A stretch of DNA of 53,319 nt from Ureibacillus thermophilus (GTDB lineage: Bacteria; Bacillota; Bacilli; Bacillales_A; Planococcaceae), in assembly GCF_004331915.1 (NCBI RefSeq), contig NZ_CP036528.1:530252-583570 (forward strand). Reading direction: 5' to 3'. The translations under genes were made by a program, and so were the position numbers. Below the pieces are notes generated by a model that had not been told where the DNA came from, did no database searches, and saw nothing but the letters and a program-made list of their open reading frames with translations. Positions 27,284-36,479 of this stretch are shown here, in pieces (the stretch's first letter is position 1; each line of letters begins with the position of its first letter).

Positions 27284-27781
27284 ATGAAACAGCTTTATAT
27301 TAAACAGAAGTTATTAAGTTTGGCCGAACAATTTAAAGTGAAAGATGCACACGGCAATGATGTGTATTATGTGGAAGGCAGCTTTTTTAAAATCCCCAAA
27401 ACCTTTACGATTTATAACATGCAAGATGAAGAGATAGCGCGGATTACGAAAAAAGTCTTTGCTTTTTTGCCAAAGTTTATTGTTGAAATGGATGGAAAGC
27501 AGGTTATCACGATCAAAAAGGATTTCACTTTCTTTCGCTCCCGCTATACGATTGATGCGGCTGGCGTTGAAGTGCGCGGCAACTGGTGGGATATGAGCTT
27601 TCAAGTGTTTCAGCATGGAGAGAAAATCGGCCAAGTGAGCAAAGAGTGGTTTACTTGGGGAGACAGTTACAAAGTGGAAATTTTAAAGGATGAAATGGAA
27701 ACATTAATCATCGCCCTTGTTATTGCAATAGACTGTGTGAAAGAAGCCCAAAACACGGCTGCTGCAGCAGGGTCAGTTTAA
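27284..27781 (+). CDS. LURP-one-related/YxjI-like protein
   Basis: A 165-residue protein with the Tubby-like beta-barrel fold of LURP-one-related proteins. Segments KQLYIKQKLLSLAEQFKVKD, YYVEGSFFKIPKTFTIYNM and GNWWDMSFQVFQ are typical of B. subtilis YxjI. ATG 27284 follows GGGAG by 8 bases. It lies 15 bases downstream of the LysR gene on the same strand and may be co-transcribed. Function unknown. Confidence 0.8.
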   Translation: MKQLYIKQKLLSLAEQFKVKDAHGNDVYYVEGSFFKIPKTFTIYNMQDEEIARITKKVFAFLPKFIVEMDGKQVITIKKDFTFFRSRYTIDAAGVEVRGNWWDMSFQVFQHGEKIGQVSKEWFTWGDSYKVEILKDEMETLIIALVIAIDCVKEAQNTAAAAGSV

Positions 27782-27785
27782 AAAA

Positions 27786-27940
27786 AGGGCAGTCCAGAAA
27801 GTCGAACACTTTCGGAAACAGCCTTACTTCTTATAGTAATACGCTCTTAAAAACTTTCCCTGCGGTGGTTACAAAACGCGCCTCCTCGTCGCAATTTATC
27901 TGCGGCGAAACTCTAGCGACAGCCGCAAAGGAGGCGTCTT
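27786..27940. repeat. Dispersed repeat family B, copy 2
   Basis: About 155 bp closely matching 25104-25243. This copy keeps a longer outer pairing, GCGCCTCC (about 27878-27885) with GGAGGCG (about 27930-27936), around the GTCGCAATTTATCTGCGGCG block, so it predicts a branched RNA. Again it sits between convergent genes, YxjI-like and hxlR, and may serve as a bidirectional terminator. Confidence 0.8.
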
Positions 27941-27971
27941 GAAATGACTTTTCAGACGCCCCCTTTCCTAT

Positions 27972-28298
27972 TTATGATTCAGCAGAGTCAATGGTAATCC
28001 ACTGCTGCGACCATTCTTCAATGGATTTTAATATTGGCTCCATTGACCGCCCTTTTTCTGTTAATGAATATTCGATAATGACGGGTGTGGCGGGTATTAC
28101 TTTGCGACGAACAATTTTCATTTGTTCCAGCTCTTTTAAGCGATCGGATAATACTTTTCCGCTGATGCCGATGGACGACTGGATTTCGCTAAAACGTTTA
28201 GGGCCAGAAAGCAATTGATAGATGACTAACGCAGTCCATCTTTGGCTGATGATCGAAATGGCTTTTTCAAATTTTGGGCATATCGTAGACTGATTCAT
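27972..28298 (-). CDS. HxlR-family transcriptional regulator
   Basis: A 108-residue winged-helix regulator. It has the family's conserved N-terminal Cys in TICPKFEKAISII, then RWTALVIYQLLSGPKRFSE, LSDRLKELEQMKIVRR and the beta-wing VIEYSLTEKGRS. ATG 28298 follows AGAGGTG; an in-frame upstream extension is unlikely. The N-terminal Cys in relatives such as HypR and YodB senses disulfide or quinone stress, so proximity to ahpCF is suggestive. GTTACA-ATT-TGTAAC at 28393-28407 is a possible operator. Confidence 0.88.
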   Translation of the reverse strand: MNQSTICPKFEKAISIISQRWTALVIYQLLSGPKRFSEIQSSIGISGKVLSDRLKELEQMKIVRRKVIPATPVIIEYSLTEKGRSMEPILKSIEEWSQQWITIDSAES

Positions 28299-28392
28299 CC
28301 ATAAAACACCTCTCTTTATGTATTTTATCAAAAACTTAATGGTCAAAACAAAATAAGTGTAAAAAGGAAACATCATATGATTTAAATACATT

Positions 28393-28407
28393 GTTACAAT
28401 TTGTAAC
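28393..28407. promoter_or_regulatory. Palindrome between hxlR and ahpF
   Basis: GTTACA and TGTAAC are exact inverted arms around ATT. It lies about 95 bases upstream of hxlR and beyond the ahpF terminator, a possible HxlR-family operator. Confidence 0.4.
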
Positions 28408-28430
28408 TCAAAGAGGTGTTTTAAAATAAA

Positions 28431-28460
28431 AACAGCCCTGATGGATTTCAGGACTGTTTG
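28431..28460 (-). terminator. Terminator of ahpCF
   Basis: On the minus strand AACAGTCCTGA pairs with TCAGGGCTGTT and is followed by a T-run. Confidence 0.8.
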
Positions 28461-28473
28461 AGAATGGGTAAAA

Positions 28474-30006
28474 TTAGTTGCGAATGAGATAGTCGAATGC
28501 GCTTAATGCAGCAATTGCTCCAGATCCCATGGAGATGATGATTTGGTTGTATGGACTATCTGTGCAGTCCCCTGCTGCAAATACACCAGGGATTGAAGTA
28601 GCACCTTTTTTATCTACAATGATTTCGCCAATTTTATTGAGTTCAAGTGTGCCTTCTAGCCAATCTGTATTTGGAACAAGACCAATTTGAACGAATACAC
28701 CAGCTAATTCAATGTGTTTTTCTTCGCCTGTAGCGCGGTCTACATATGTAAGACCATTTACTTTGTCTGTACCAGTGATTTCTTTTGTAGCCGCATTTGT
28801 GATAACCGTAACATTTGGTAAGCTACGAAGGCGATTTTGTAAAATTTCGTCTGCTTTTAGATGGTCATTGAATTCAAGTACTGTCACATGGTTAACGATA
28901 CCAGCGAGGTCAATGGCTGCTTCCACACCGGAGTTGCCTCCACCAATTACCGCAACGTCTTTTCCTGCGAATAATGGTCCGTCGCAGTGAGGGCAGTATG
29001 CAACACCTTTATTTTTGAATTCTTGTTCTCCAGGGACATTGATGTTGCGCCAACGTGCACCTGTTGCAATAATCACTGTTTTACTTTTTAGAACGGCGCC
29101 GTTTTCAAGTTCTACTTCAATTAGGTTGCCATTCTTTTCAAGGTGTTTTACACGTTGGAGATTCATAATGTCAACTGGATATTCTTTCACGTGTTCTTCA
29201 AGAGCTTTTGCTAATTTTGGCCCTTCTGTTTCTTTTACGCTAATGAAGTTTTCAATTGTTAATGTATCTAGAATTTGTCCTCCAAAGCGTTCTGCTACAA
29301 TGCCAGTGCGAATTCCTTTGCGGGCTGCATAAATGGCCGCACTCGCTCCAGCAGGACCTCCACCGATGATTAATACATCAAATGGTTCTTTATTGGACAA
29401 TTCTTCAACATCAGAGCCTTTACCGAGTTTATCAAGGATTTCTTCAATTGTCATACGGCCGCTTGCAAAAGGCTCACCATTTAAGTAAACAGTTGGCACA
29501 GCTAAAATGTCTTTGCTTTCCACTTCTTCTTTGTATGCAGCACCATCAATCATCGTATGCGTAATGTTTGGATTTAATACGCTCATGATGTTAAGTGCTT
29601 GCACAACTTCAGGGCAATTGTGGCAAGTTAAGCTGACATATGTTTCGAAGTTATATTCTTCTTTGATGGATTTAATTTGATTGATGATTTTTTCATCCAC
29701 TTTTGGAGGACGGCCGCTTACTTGCAATAATGCCAATACTAATGAAGTGAATTCATGACCTAATGGAACACCTGCAAAAGTAATGCCAGTGTCTTCGCCG
29801 ACACGGTTTACGCTGAAGCTTGGTGTTCTTTTTAGTTCAGCTTTTTCTACTTTAATTTTTGGGGTCATAGATGCTAGCTCATCAATTAAAGCTAGCATCT
29901 CTTGAGAAACCTCGTCAGTACCAGCGCTTACTTTCAACACGATGTCATTTTCAAGCAATTGCAAGTACTGATTTAGTTGGGCTTTAATTTCTGCATCTAA
30001 TGCCAT
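28474..30006 (-). CDS. ahpF: Alkyl hydroperoxide reductase subunit F
   Basis: A 510-residue flavoprotein disulfide reductase that regenerates AhpC with NADH. The N-terminal tandem thioredoxin-fold domain has its redox pair in TCHNC (Cys128, Cys131); the FAD-binding motif is [13 protein letters not shown] (about 213); the thioredoxin-reductase-type pair is CPHC (Cys338, Cys341), and [14 protein letters not shown] is the NADH-binding motif. It lies 14 bases downstream of ahpC in one operon and is followed by a clear terminator. Confidence 0.96.
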   Translation of the reverse strand: MALDAEIKAQLNQYLQLLENDIVLKVSAGTDEVSQEMLALIDELASMTPKIKVEKAELKRTPSFSVNRVGEDTGITFAGVPLGHEFTSLVLALLQVSGRPPKVDEKIINQIKSIKEEYNFETYVSLTCHNCPEVVQALNIMSVLNPNITHTMIDGAAYKEEVESKDILAVPTVYLNGEPFASGRMTIEEILDKLGKGSDVEELSNKEPFDVLIIGGGPAGASAAIYAARKGIRTGIVAERFGGQILDTLTIENFISVKETEGPKLAKALEEHVKEYPVDIMNLQRVKHLEKNGNLIEVELENGAVLKSKTVIIATGARWRNINVPGEQEFKNKGVAYCPHCDGPLFAGKDVAVIGGGNSGVEAAIDLAGIVNHVTVLEFNDHLKADEILQNRLRSLPNVTVITNAATKEITGTDKVNGLTYVDRATGEEKHIELAGVFVQIGLVPNTDWLEGTLELNKIGEIIVDKKGATSIPGVFAAGDCTDSPYNQIIISMGSGAIAALSAFDYLIRN

Positions 30007-30020
30007 GATGAATCGTCTCC

Positions 30021-30584
30021 TTAGATTTTACCAACTAGGTCAAGACTTGGTTTTAAAGTTTTTCCAGTTTCTTTCCATTTTGCAGGGCAAACTTCACCTG
30101 GATTGTTGCGAACATATTGTGCTGCTTTGATTTTGTCGATTAATGTGCTAGCGTCACGGCCGATACCGTCAGCGTTGATTTCAACTGCTTGGATTACGCC
30201 GTCTGGGTCGATGATGAATGTACCGCGGTCAGCAACCCCTTCGCCTTCTCTTAATACTTCAAATTGTTTTGAAAGAACGTGAGCTGGGTCACCGATCATT
30301 GTATAAGTAATTTTGCTGATTGCTTCTGAAGTGTCATGCCATGCTTTATGAGTGAAGTGAGTGTCTGTTGATACAGAGTAGACTTCAACACCAAGTTCTT
30401 TTAATTTTGGATATTGTTCTTGAAGATCTTCTAATTCTGTTGGGCAAACGAATGTGAAGTCAGCTGGATAGAAGCATACAACAGACCATTTTCCTTTGAA
30501 ATCTTGTTCTGTAACTGTAACGAATTCACCGTTTCTGTATGCTTGAGCTGTGAATGGTTGAACTTGCTTACCAATTAATGACAT
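30021..30584 (-). CDS. ahpC: Alkyl hydroperoxide reductase subunit C (peroxiredoxin)
   Basis: A 187-residue typical 2-Cys peroxiredoxin reducing peroxides in the cytoplasm. The peroxidatic Cys47 is in FTFVCPTE and the resolving Cys166 in [11 protein letters not shown] 30584 lies 8 bases after TTGGAGG; ATG 30590 is too close. The minus-strand promoter has TTGACA (30666-30671), a 17-base spacer and AATAAT (30643-30648). The AT-rich TATATAATAATTTGTT overlapping the -10 is a partial match to the PerR box, so peroxide induction is plausible but unproven. Confidence 0.96.
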   Translation of the reverse strand: MSLIGKQVQPFTAQAYRNGEFVTVTEQDFKGKWSVVCFYPADFTFVCPTELEDLQEQYPKLKELGVEVYSVSTDTHFTHKAWHDTSEAISKITYTMIGDPAHVLSKQFEVLREGEGVADRGTFIIDPDGVIQAVEINADGIGRDASTLIDKIKAAQYVRNNPGEVCPAKWKETGKTLKPSLDLVGKI

Positions 30585-30642
30585 ATTCATTACCTCCAAA
30601 ATTTAATTTTTGTTTTTTTGTAATTATTCTTACCTAGAACAA

Positions 30643-30671
30643 ATTATTATATACATATCGTTATTTGTCAA
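30643..30671 (-). promoter_or_regulatory. ahpC promoter, possible PerR control
   Basis: TTGACA, 17 bases, AATAAT read on the minus strand. The overlapping sequence matches about 10 of 14 positions of TTATAATNATTATAA, weak support for PerR binding. Confidence 0.55.
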
Positions 30672-30887
30672 ACAGAAACCATAAAATATTTCATGTATAG
30701 TCTACATTTTTGACAAAATTGTATACGTAAAAATGCCAAATATATTACATTACTATAAAAGAATAAAGATTCCAATATCTATTTTAGAGGAAATAATTAG
30801 GTAATACAAGAAACAAGCACCATCTTCAATCATCGTTTATGATTAGAAAGAAAGCAGGTTTTATATATATGAAGAGAGGGAGATTTC

Positions 30888-31511
30888 ATGTTTCTGGAAC
30901 AGTTAAAGAGTAAGTTGGAAGAACAACGATTCCGGTTTATCGGCGAAGAACAGGCCTTCCGTTCGGCTGTATTGATTCCCCTCGTACAAATTGATGGAGA
31001 CTGGCATATTCTTTTTGAAGTTCGTTCATTTCATTTAAGGAAGCAGCCTGGGGACATCAGTTTTCCCGGCGGTCGAGTAGATGCGGAGGAATCCCCGTTG
31101 CAGGCGGCGTTAAGGGAGACCCGGGAAGAGTTGGGAATTGATCCGTCAAAAATCGAAGTAATAGGGGAATTGAGTCCACTGGTGACTTCTCCTTCTTTTG
31201 TCATTTATCCGTATGTCGCGACCATCGATTATGACGTTCTTCGACCTTCTTATAATAGGGAGGAAGTAGAAGAAGTTTTTACAATTCCAATCAAGTGGTT
31301 TCTCAATTATAAGCCTTATTCTCATTTAGTCCAACTAAAAATCGTTCCGCCACCCGATTTTCCTTTTGAAAAAATTGTAAATGGAAAGGAATACCAATGG
31401 AGAACGAGGGAAATGGAAGAATGGTTTTTTGATTATGAACAGTATACAATTTGGGGGTTAACGGCCAAAATTTTAAAACATTTTATTGAAATACTTAAAA
31501 ATATAAAATGA
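30888..31511 (+). CDS. Nudix hydrolase, CoA-pyrophosphatase-like
   Basis: A 207-residue Nudix enzyme. The Nudix box is complete: GGRVDAEESPLQAALRETRE followed by ELGID, fitting GX5EX7REUXEEXGU. It is preceded by LRKQPGDISFPGG, the signature of the NudL/YeaB coenzyme A diphosphatase subgroup. It probably hydrolyses CoA or oxidised CoA to 3',5'-ADP and phosphopantetheine. AGAGAGGG lies upstream of the ATG. It is a single-gene unit. Confidence 0.85.
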   Translation: MFLEQLKSKLEEQRFRFIGEEQAFRSAVLIPLVQIDGDWHILFEVRSFHLRKQPGDISFPGGRVDAEESPLQAALRETREELGIDPSKIEVIGELSPLVTSPSFVIYPYVATIDYDVLRPSYNREEVEEVFTIPIKWFLNYKPYSHLVQLKIVPPPDFPFEKIVNGKEYQWRTREMEEWFFDYEQYTIWGLTAKILKHFIEILKNIK

Positions 31512-31644
31512 AACCAACTTGCTCTCATATTCGGTTGTGAAAATCAAGTTTGAAAATGTGCTTCTTAAAATATCCATATCCTTTATTTTCGATGTTGTTT
31601 TCTATGTGATACAAAGGGAATAAATGGATAAAATATTATTTTGA

Positions 31645-31690
31645 TATAACGAAAATAATAAATTTCCAAATATTTCGTTATTTTTTTACA
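31645..31690 (+). terminator. Hairpin and T-run in the gap before mqo
   Basis: ATAACGAAA (about 31645) pairs with TTTCGTTAT (about 31673-31681), followed by seven T. It is the likely terminator of the Nudix transcript. The rest of 31512-31830 holds no gene I can see. Confidence 0.65.
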
Positions 31691-31868
31691 TATACTTTAT
31701 TCCTTTCAGTCAATAATATCATTAATATAAAGAAAGTTATTTCATAGCAGGAGCATTTGTTGATGAAAAAAGTTGTCAACATGTTCAGATTTTCGCTTTG
31801 CAAAGCATATATATAATATTTAAATCTCAAATTAAAAGTGTTATACTATAATAAGGTTAAAATGTATG

Positions 31869-31914
31869 TTCAAAAAGTTGCTGGCTATGTGAAATAGTCC
31901 ACATACTTTTTGAA
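31869..31914 (+). promoter_or_regulatory. Two-tier hairpin in the mqo leader
   Basis: Outer arms TTCAAAAAG (31869-31877) and CTTTTTGAA (31906-31914) are exact complements; inner arms TATGTG (31886-31891) and CACATA (31900-31905) also pair. The structure ends a few bases before the ribosome site GGGGAGATAAGG. A likely -10 (TATAAT, near 31848) lies upstream, so the hairpin should be in the 5'-UTR. Confidence 0.6.
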
Positions 31915-31943
31915 AAAATAGGGGAGATAAGGATGGTTATAAA

Positions 31944-33464
31944 ATGAGTAGCAGTCAAAGCAAAAAAAATGTCGTTTTAATCGGTGCCGGAATCATGAGT
32001 GCAACTTTGGGAACGTTACTAAAAGAGTTAGCTCCGGACTGGAATATTACGATTTATGAGAAATTGGATAAGCCAGGCGAAGAAAGTTCCAATGAATGGA
32101 ACAATGCGGGTACAGGCCATGCTGCATTGTGTGAGTTGAACTACACAGTAGAAAAACCAGATGGATCCATCGACATTTCAAAAGCGATCAATGTTAATGA
32201 GCAATTCCAAATTTCTAAACAATTTTGGGCTTACCTTGTCAAAAATAATTTGATTCAAAACCCTCAAGAATTTATTATGCCATTGCCTCATATGAGCTTT
32301 GTGACAGGCGAAAAAAATGTCAACTTCTTAAGAAAACGCTTTGAAGCGCTTTCAAAACTGCATTTATTTGAAGGAATGGAATTTACGGATGATCCGGGAA
32401 AATTAAAAGAATGGATTCCATTAATGATGGAAGACCGCGTTATTACAGAACCAATCGCAGCTACAAAAATCGATTCTGGTACAGACGTAAACTTCGGTGC
32501 TTTAACACGTACATTAGTGCAACATTTACAAAACCAAGGTGTTCCAGTGCACTATAAACATATGGTGGAAGGCATTAAACGCACAAAAGACAATCGTTGG
32601 GAATTAAAAGTGCATGATTTGGACAGCGTAAAAATGAAATATGTTACTGCTGATTTCGTATTCATCGGAGCAGGCGGTGGAAGCTTACACTTGCTTCAAG
32701 ATACAGGTATTCCTGAAAGCAAACATATCGGCGGTTTCCCTGTAAGCGGTTTATTCTTAGTATGTAAAAATCCTGAAATCATTAAAAAACACCATGCAAA
32801 AGTTTACGGTAAAGCAAAAGTTGGTGCACCACCAATGTCCGTTCCTCACTTAGATACTCGTTATATTGATGGACAAAAATCCTTATTGTTCGGACCATTT
32901 GCAGGATTCTCGCCAAAATTCTTAAAAACAGGTTCTTACATGGATTTATTCGCATCCATTAAAGCCAATAACATTGTAACATTGCTTGCTTGCGGTGCGA
33001 AAAATATACCGTTAACAAAATACTTAATTGGACAACTTATGTTAACGAAAGAACAACGCATTGAAGAATTGCGCGAATTCGTTCCAAACGCAAAAAGCGA
33101 AGATTGGGAAATCGTTATCGCGGGTCAACGCGTGCAAGTTATTAAAGATACTAAAACTGGCGGCAAAGGTACATTGCAATTCGGTACAGAAGTTATTACT
33201 TCAGCTGACGGTTCTGTTGCTGCATTATTAGGTGCTTCTCCAGGCGCTTCTACAGCAGTAAAAGTAATGCTTGACGTAATTTCTCGCTGCTTCCCAGATG
33301 AAATGAAAAAATGGGAAGGAAAAATTAAAGAAATGATCCCATCCTATGGTCAAAAATTACTAGACAACCCAGATTTATTCAAAGAAATACAAGCTTCTAC
33401 TGATGAAATTTTAGGTTTAGGAAAAGAAAATATAGAGAAAGAATTAGAAACAATTCAATCATGA
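31944..33464 (+). CDS. mqo: Malate:quinone oxidoreductase
   Basis: A 506-residue FAD-dependent peripheral membrane enzyme that oxidises malate to oxaloacetate and reduces quinone. The N-terminal FAD motif is [20 protein letters not shown], followed by the Mqo-typical [20 protein letters not shown] and [11 protein letters not shown] four-codon frame (MVIK) starting at 31933 ends in TGA overlapping the mqo ATG, so initiation could be coupled to it. A strong terminator follows (33489-33521). With PycA it supplies the oxaloacetate pool. Confidence 0.96.
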   Translation: MSSSQSKKNVVLIGAGIMSATLGTLLKELAPDWNITIYEKLDKPGEESSNEWNNAGTGHAALCELNYTVEKPDGSIDISKAINVNEQFQISKQFWAYLVKNNLIQNPQEFIMPLPHMSFVTGEKNVNFLRKRFEALSKLHLFEGMEFTDDPGKLKEWIPLMMEDRVITEPIAATKIDSGTDVNFGALTRTLVQHLQNQGVPVHYKHMVEGIKRTKDNRWELKVHDLDSVKMKYVTADFVFIGAGGGSLHLLQDTGIPESKHIGGFPVSGLFLVCKNPEIIKKHHAKVYGKAKVGAPPMSVPHLDTRYIDGQKSLLFGPFAGFSPKFLKTGSYMDLFASIKANNIVTLLACGAKNIPLTKYLIGQLMLTKEQRIEELREFVPNAKSEDWEIVIAGQRVQVIKDTKTGGKGTLQFGTEVITSADGSVAALLGASPGASTAVKVMLDVISRCFPDEMKKWEGKIKEMIPSYGQKLLDNPDLFKEIQASTDEILGLGKENIEKELETIQS

Positions 33465-33488
33465 AGGCTCTCTACATAGCCGTCCTAA

Positions 33489-33528
33489 CATACCAGATCT
33501 CCATAAAGGGAATCTGGTATGTTTTTTA
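33489..33528 (+). terminator. Terminator of mqo
   Basis: CATACCAGAT (33489-33498) and ATCTGGTATG (33512-33521) are exact complements followed by TTTTTTATT. Confidence 0.85.
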
Positions 33529-33564
33529 TTACTTGCAAAATAACAGGATATGGATGTGAAATAA

Positions 33565-34254
33565 ATGAGATACATCAATATGGTTAGGGGAATCTTTTAT
33601 CAACGATTGAACCGCTTTGTTGCTGAAGTTTATATCGATGGTCAAAAAGAAAAAGTCCATGTTAAAAACACTGGTCGCCTAAAGGAATTGTTGATACAAA
33701 ATGTAGAAGTGTTACTAGAAGAAAGTAATGATCCGAACAGAAAAACAAAATATTCGCTCATTGCTGTGAAAAAAGGCGAACGGTGGGTAAATATCGATTC
33801 CCAGGCACCAAATACTGTTGCTTATGAAGCGATATTAGATGGGAAAATTGCTGAAATTGGAACCGTCCAAAAATTAAAAAAAGAAGTGACATATGGAGAT
33901 TCCCGATTTGATTTATACTTTGAAACGCAAGAAGAAAAAGGGTTTATTGAAGTTAAGGGCGTAACGTTAGAGAAAGATGGAGTAGCAGTGTTTCCTGATG
34001 CACCCACTTCTAGGGGGACAAAACATGTTTTAGAACTAATGAAAGCGGTGGAGGAAGGTTATAAAGGAATCGTATTATTTATTATTCAAATGGAGGGTTG
34101 CCGCTTTTTTGTACCTAATCATGAAACAGACCCGTCCTTTTCAAATGCGTTACGCCAAGCTTCAAAACAAGGAGTGCAAATTTTAGCTTACGAAACAAGT
34201 GTAAGTGAACAATGTATGGTAATCAGTAATCGAATTCCTGTTGAATTAATATGA
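33565..34254 (+). CDS. sfsA: SfsA family protein (DNA/RNA nuclease-like)
   Basis: A 229-residue SfsA protein. Typical features: an N-terminal OB-like part with RFVAEVYIDGQKEKVHVKNT and GRLKEL, then the PD-(D/E)XK-like region GDSRFDLYFE and GFIEVKGVTLEKDGVAVFPD with APTSRGTKHVLEL. The family was named for sugar fermentation stimulation in E. coli, but the fold indicates a nucleic-acid-binding nuclease. The ATG at 33565 is used; the ribosome site is weak (GGATATGG). It follows mqo after a terminator. Confidence 0.9.
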   Translation: MRYINMVRGIFYQRLNRFVAEVYIDGQKEKVHVKNTGRLKELLIQNVEVLLEESNDPNRKTKYSLIAVKKGERWVNIDSQAPNTVAYEAILDGKIAEIGTVQKLKKEVTYGDSRFDLYFETQEEKGFIEVKGVTLEKDGVAVFPDAPTSRGTKHVLELMKAVEEGYKGIVLFIIQMEGCRFFVPNHETDPSFSNALRQASKQGVQILAYETSVSEQCMVISNRIPVELI

Positions 34255-34344
34255 AAAAGGATGGTTACATAAAAAGAAGAATTTAGGACAATTTTATAAT
34301 GAACAAATTAGATTTGTTCAATTTGCTCAATAAGGAGGATGGTT

Positions 34345-34524
34345 ATGTCGATTGAGGATAATAAACATAAAGGCGAGTTCCAACGCAAAAATAAGCTTCG
34401 ATTTCACCAATCCCCTAATCAAAAATCAACAGAATTTGCTTCTGATATGGCAATTGAAACAACCTCCCAGAAGGAAAAAGGGCGTATACAACAACCAATC
34501 AGCGAAAGAACAGCATGGCATTAA
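34345..34524 (+). CDS. Small hydrophilic hypothetical protein
   Basis: A 59-residue, strongly hydrophilic protein beginning MSIEDNKHKGEFQRKNKLRF and rich in Lys, Gln, Glu and Ser. ATG 34345 is placed 7 bases after a perfect AAGGAGG; ATG 34339 would be too close. The excellent ribosome site argues that it is real. I do not recognise a family; the composition resembles small sporulation-phase proteins of Bacillales, which is only a guess. Confidence 0.55.
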   Translation: MSIEDNKHKGEFQRKNKLRFHQSPNQKSTEFASDMAIETTSQKEKGRIQQPISERTAWH

Positions 34525-34605
34525 GACTGACCATTTGAATTATTGAGTATTTATAAGCTATGGATACTTTTCCATAGCTCTTTTTAAGTGATAGTCATAA
34601 AAAAA

Positions 34606-34629
34606 CGCTTTACTTCAATTGTAAAGCGT
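34606..34629 (-). terminator. Terminator after the FhuF-like remnant
   Basis: CGCTTTAC and GTAAAGCG pair around TTCAATT-type loop bases; on the minus strand the stem is followed by seven T. Confidence 0.75.
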
Positions 34630-34637
34630 ATAATCGA

Positions 34638-35015
34638 TCACTCTATTAAATGTTTTTTAAATGATTTTGTTTCCATCTTTCTAGAAATGCAAGGACATGT
34701 TTTGCATCGCTTCATACTATCAAGGAGATAGTTGTAACAACATGTTTTTCTAATTCTGAGCTCTGCTCCATTATCTACAAATAATTTCTTACCATAATAT
34801 TTTCGCAGTGGATTTCCTTTATGATGATAACCAAATAATGACCCATCTGCTTCAAAAATGATGTAGTGAAAGTCATCAATGGCTTGTTGATGATTCTCCT
34901 TTAACTCCAATCCATTAATTGATAAACATTGAAAGTATGCATCAATTCGGGATTTAATCTATATTTTTCAATATCTGTAATTCTTTCTCTGTTAATGCAT
35001 TAACCATGGGAAATA
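34638..35015 (-). pseudogene. FhuF-like (2Fe-2S) iron-reductase remnant
   Basis: The C-terminal 90 codons (34638-34910) include IIFEADGSLFGYHHKGNPLR, ELRIRKTCCYNYLL and CKTCPC. The CC-x8-11-CxxC pattern is the 2Fe-2S site of FhuF-type siderophore-iron reductases. Upstream, an ATG near 35010 begins MVNALTEKELQILKN, but this is broken by a stop and a frameshift before the rest. The length is far below a normal FhuF (about 250 residues), though a short stand-alone version is possible. It sits next to a truncated siderophore-binding protein. Confidence 0.65.
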
Positions 35016-35106
35016 ACTACCTCTTATTTTCAATTGTATATTGACAGAGGTGTATAGGTTAATTTATGATTAGCTTTTTGAAATTGATTATTATCTACAA
35101 TTAGTT

Positions 35107-35873
35107 AAGGAGGAGTAAAGCCAGTTGGTGCGGTTCAATCTTGGCTTGGTGATCCTTGGTATGAACATATTAGCAAGGATATGGAAGGCGTCGAAGTTGT
35201 TGGGACTGAGAGTGAAGTAAATGTGGAGAAAATTGCTTCGTTAAAACCTGATTTAATTATCGGGAACAAGCTTCGCCAAGAAAAAATTTATGATCAATTA
35301 AAGGCCATTGCACCTACTGTTTTTTCTGAAACCTTACGTGGTGATTGGAAAGAAAACTTTAAGTTATATGCTAAAGCGCTAAATCTCGAAGAAAAAGGAA
35401 ATGAGGTATTAGGTCATTACGAACAACACGTTGCCGACGTGAAAGAAAAACTTGGTGACAAAGTGAACAAAGAAATTTCTGTTGTTCGCTTTATGGCTGG
35501 AAAATCCCGTATTTATTACACGGATTCATTCTCAGGGGTTATTTTCAATGAATTAGGTTTCAAGCGTGCTGCTCATCAGGAAGAGTTGTTTACTTCAGAT
35601 AATAAACTTGGCAATTTAGCTGTTGAAGTAGGAAAAGAAGTGATTCCGAAAATGGATGCAGATTACCTATTCTACTTCACTTATGCTCCACAGGGAGATC
35701 AAGAGGCATTAAATACAGCAAAGGAATGGACAAGTGATCCTCTATGGCAAAATCTAAATGCCGTTAAAAACGGTAATGCTTTTGAAGTGAGCGATGCAAT
35801 TTGGAACACTTCCGGCGGTGTAATTTCAGCAAACTTGATGTTAGATGATTTAGAAAAATTATTAACGAATTAA
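35107..35873 (+). pseudogene. Iron-siderophore ABC substrate-binding protein, 5'-truncated
   Basis: Homology begins without a start codon at GVKPVGAVQSWLGDPWYEHI (35113 on) and continues in one frame through GVEVVGTESEVNVEKIASLK and PDLIIGNKLRQEKIYDQLK to ANLMLDDLEKLLTN. These are typical of FhuD/YxeB-type lipoproteins. The signal peptide, lipobox and first strands are missing. The first ATG in frame is at 35181, without a ribosome site. A deletion seems to have joined the promoter region of the FhuF-like remnant to this gene, so it is probably non-functional. A terminator follows. Confidence 0.8.
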
Positions 35874-35999
35874 TCTGCCATAACATCCCAAGTATAAACT
35901 TAGAAGTGGTCGTTTGAAAAAGCCATTTTGAAACGGCACTTTGCGACGAGGATAGTAAAACTTGTTTCAACTAGCTCAAAGAGCAAAGGTTGATTATAT

Positions 36000-36042
36000 A
36001 AGAGTGTCTGGAAAGTTTAGACTTTCTAGACACTTTTTTTGC
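36000..36042 (+). terminator. Terminator after the siderophore-binding remnant
   Basis: GTGTCTGGAAAGT pairs imperfectly with ACTTTCTAGACAC and is followed by TTTTTTT. The sequence recalls the first hairpin of family B repeats. Confidence 0.75.
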
Positions 36043-36179
36043 ACCTTTTAAATAATGCCCTTCAATTATTTACTTCTTAGTTATTTTTTGATCAAAATAA
36101 ATGGTTGAAAAAATGAGCAAAATACCATTTGAGAAATAGTCATGCTGTTTCTCATTTTATCTCAATGAGGAGGATTGCT

Positions 36180-36392
36180 ATGCCGAATGTAGAAGTAAAC
36201 TGTACCGTCTCCAATTGCTATTTCCACAGAAAAGGAAATATCTGTGGTGCGGAGAAAATTTTAATTGATACGGATTCAGATTCCAAAGATAAGTCGTCAG
36301 AGTTTGCTTCAGAAGTAGACTTCCGAAAGATTGAGGAAAGGGCTAAATCATCAGAAGAAACTTGCTGTAAAACGTTTAGACCTAAAAAGTAG
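36180..36392 (+). CDS. DUF1540 small cysteine protein
   Basis: A 70-residue protein starting MPNVEVNCTVSNCYFHRKGN, with CGAEKI in the first third and ETCCKTF near the end. The cysteine spacing (Cx5Cx8C) is the DUF1540 signature, a probable metal-binding fold in Firmicutes with no assigned function. GAGGAGG precedes the ATG. A hairpin GGGACTAA/TTTAGTCCC at about 36435-36453 followed by TTATTTTTT looks like its terminator. Confidence 0.8.
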   Translation: MPNVEVNCTVSNCYFHRKGNICGAEKILIDTDSDSKDKSSEFASEVDFRKIEERAKSSEETCCKTFRPKK

Positions 36393-36434
36393 ACTTTCGG
36401 AAGTATGGGCAGGCCAATCATTGAGAAATTGCGG

Positions 36435-36462
36435 GGACTAATCTTTTTAGTCCCTTATTTTT
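36435..36462 (+). terminator. Terminator of the DUF1540 gene
   Basis: GGGACTAA and TTTAGTCCC pair closely and a T-rich tail follows, just before the ATG of the nucleotidyltransferase at 36480. Confidence 0.7.
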
Positions 36463-36479
36463 TGAGGAGCTGTAATGTA

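Noticed and set aside
31512-31868. Hidden gene in the gap before mqo
   Set aside because: No frame with a ribosome site; only a terminator and AT-rich promoter-like sequence.
35075-35100. Fur box
   Set aside because: Only about 10 of 14 positions match the 7-1-7 consensus and the downstream gene is broken; not listed as a feature.
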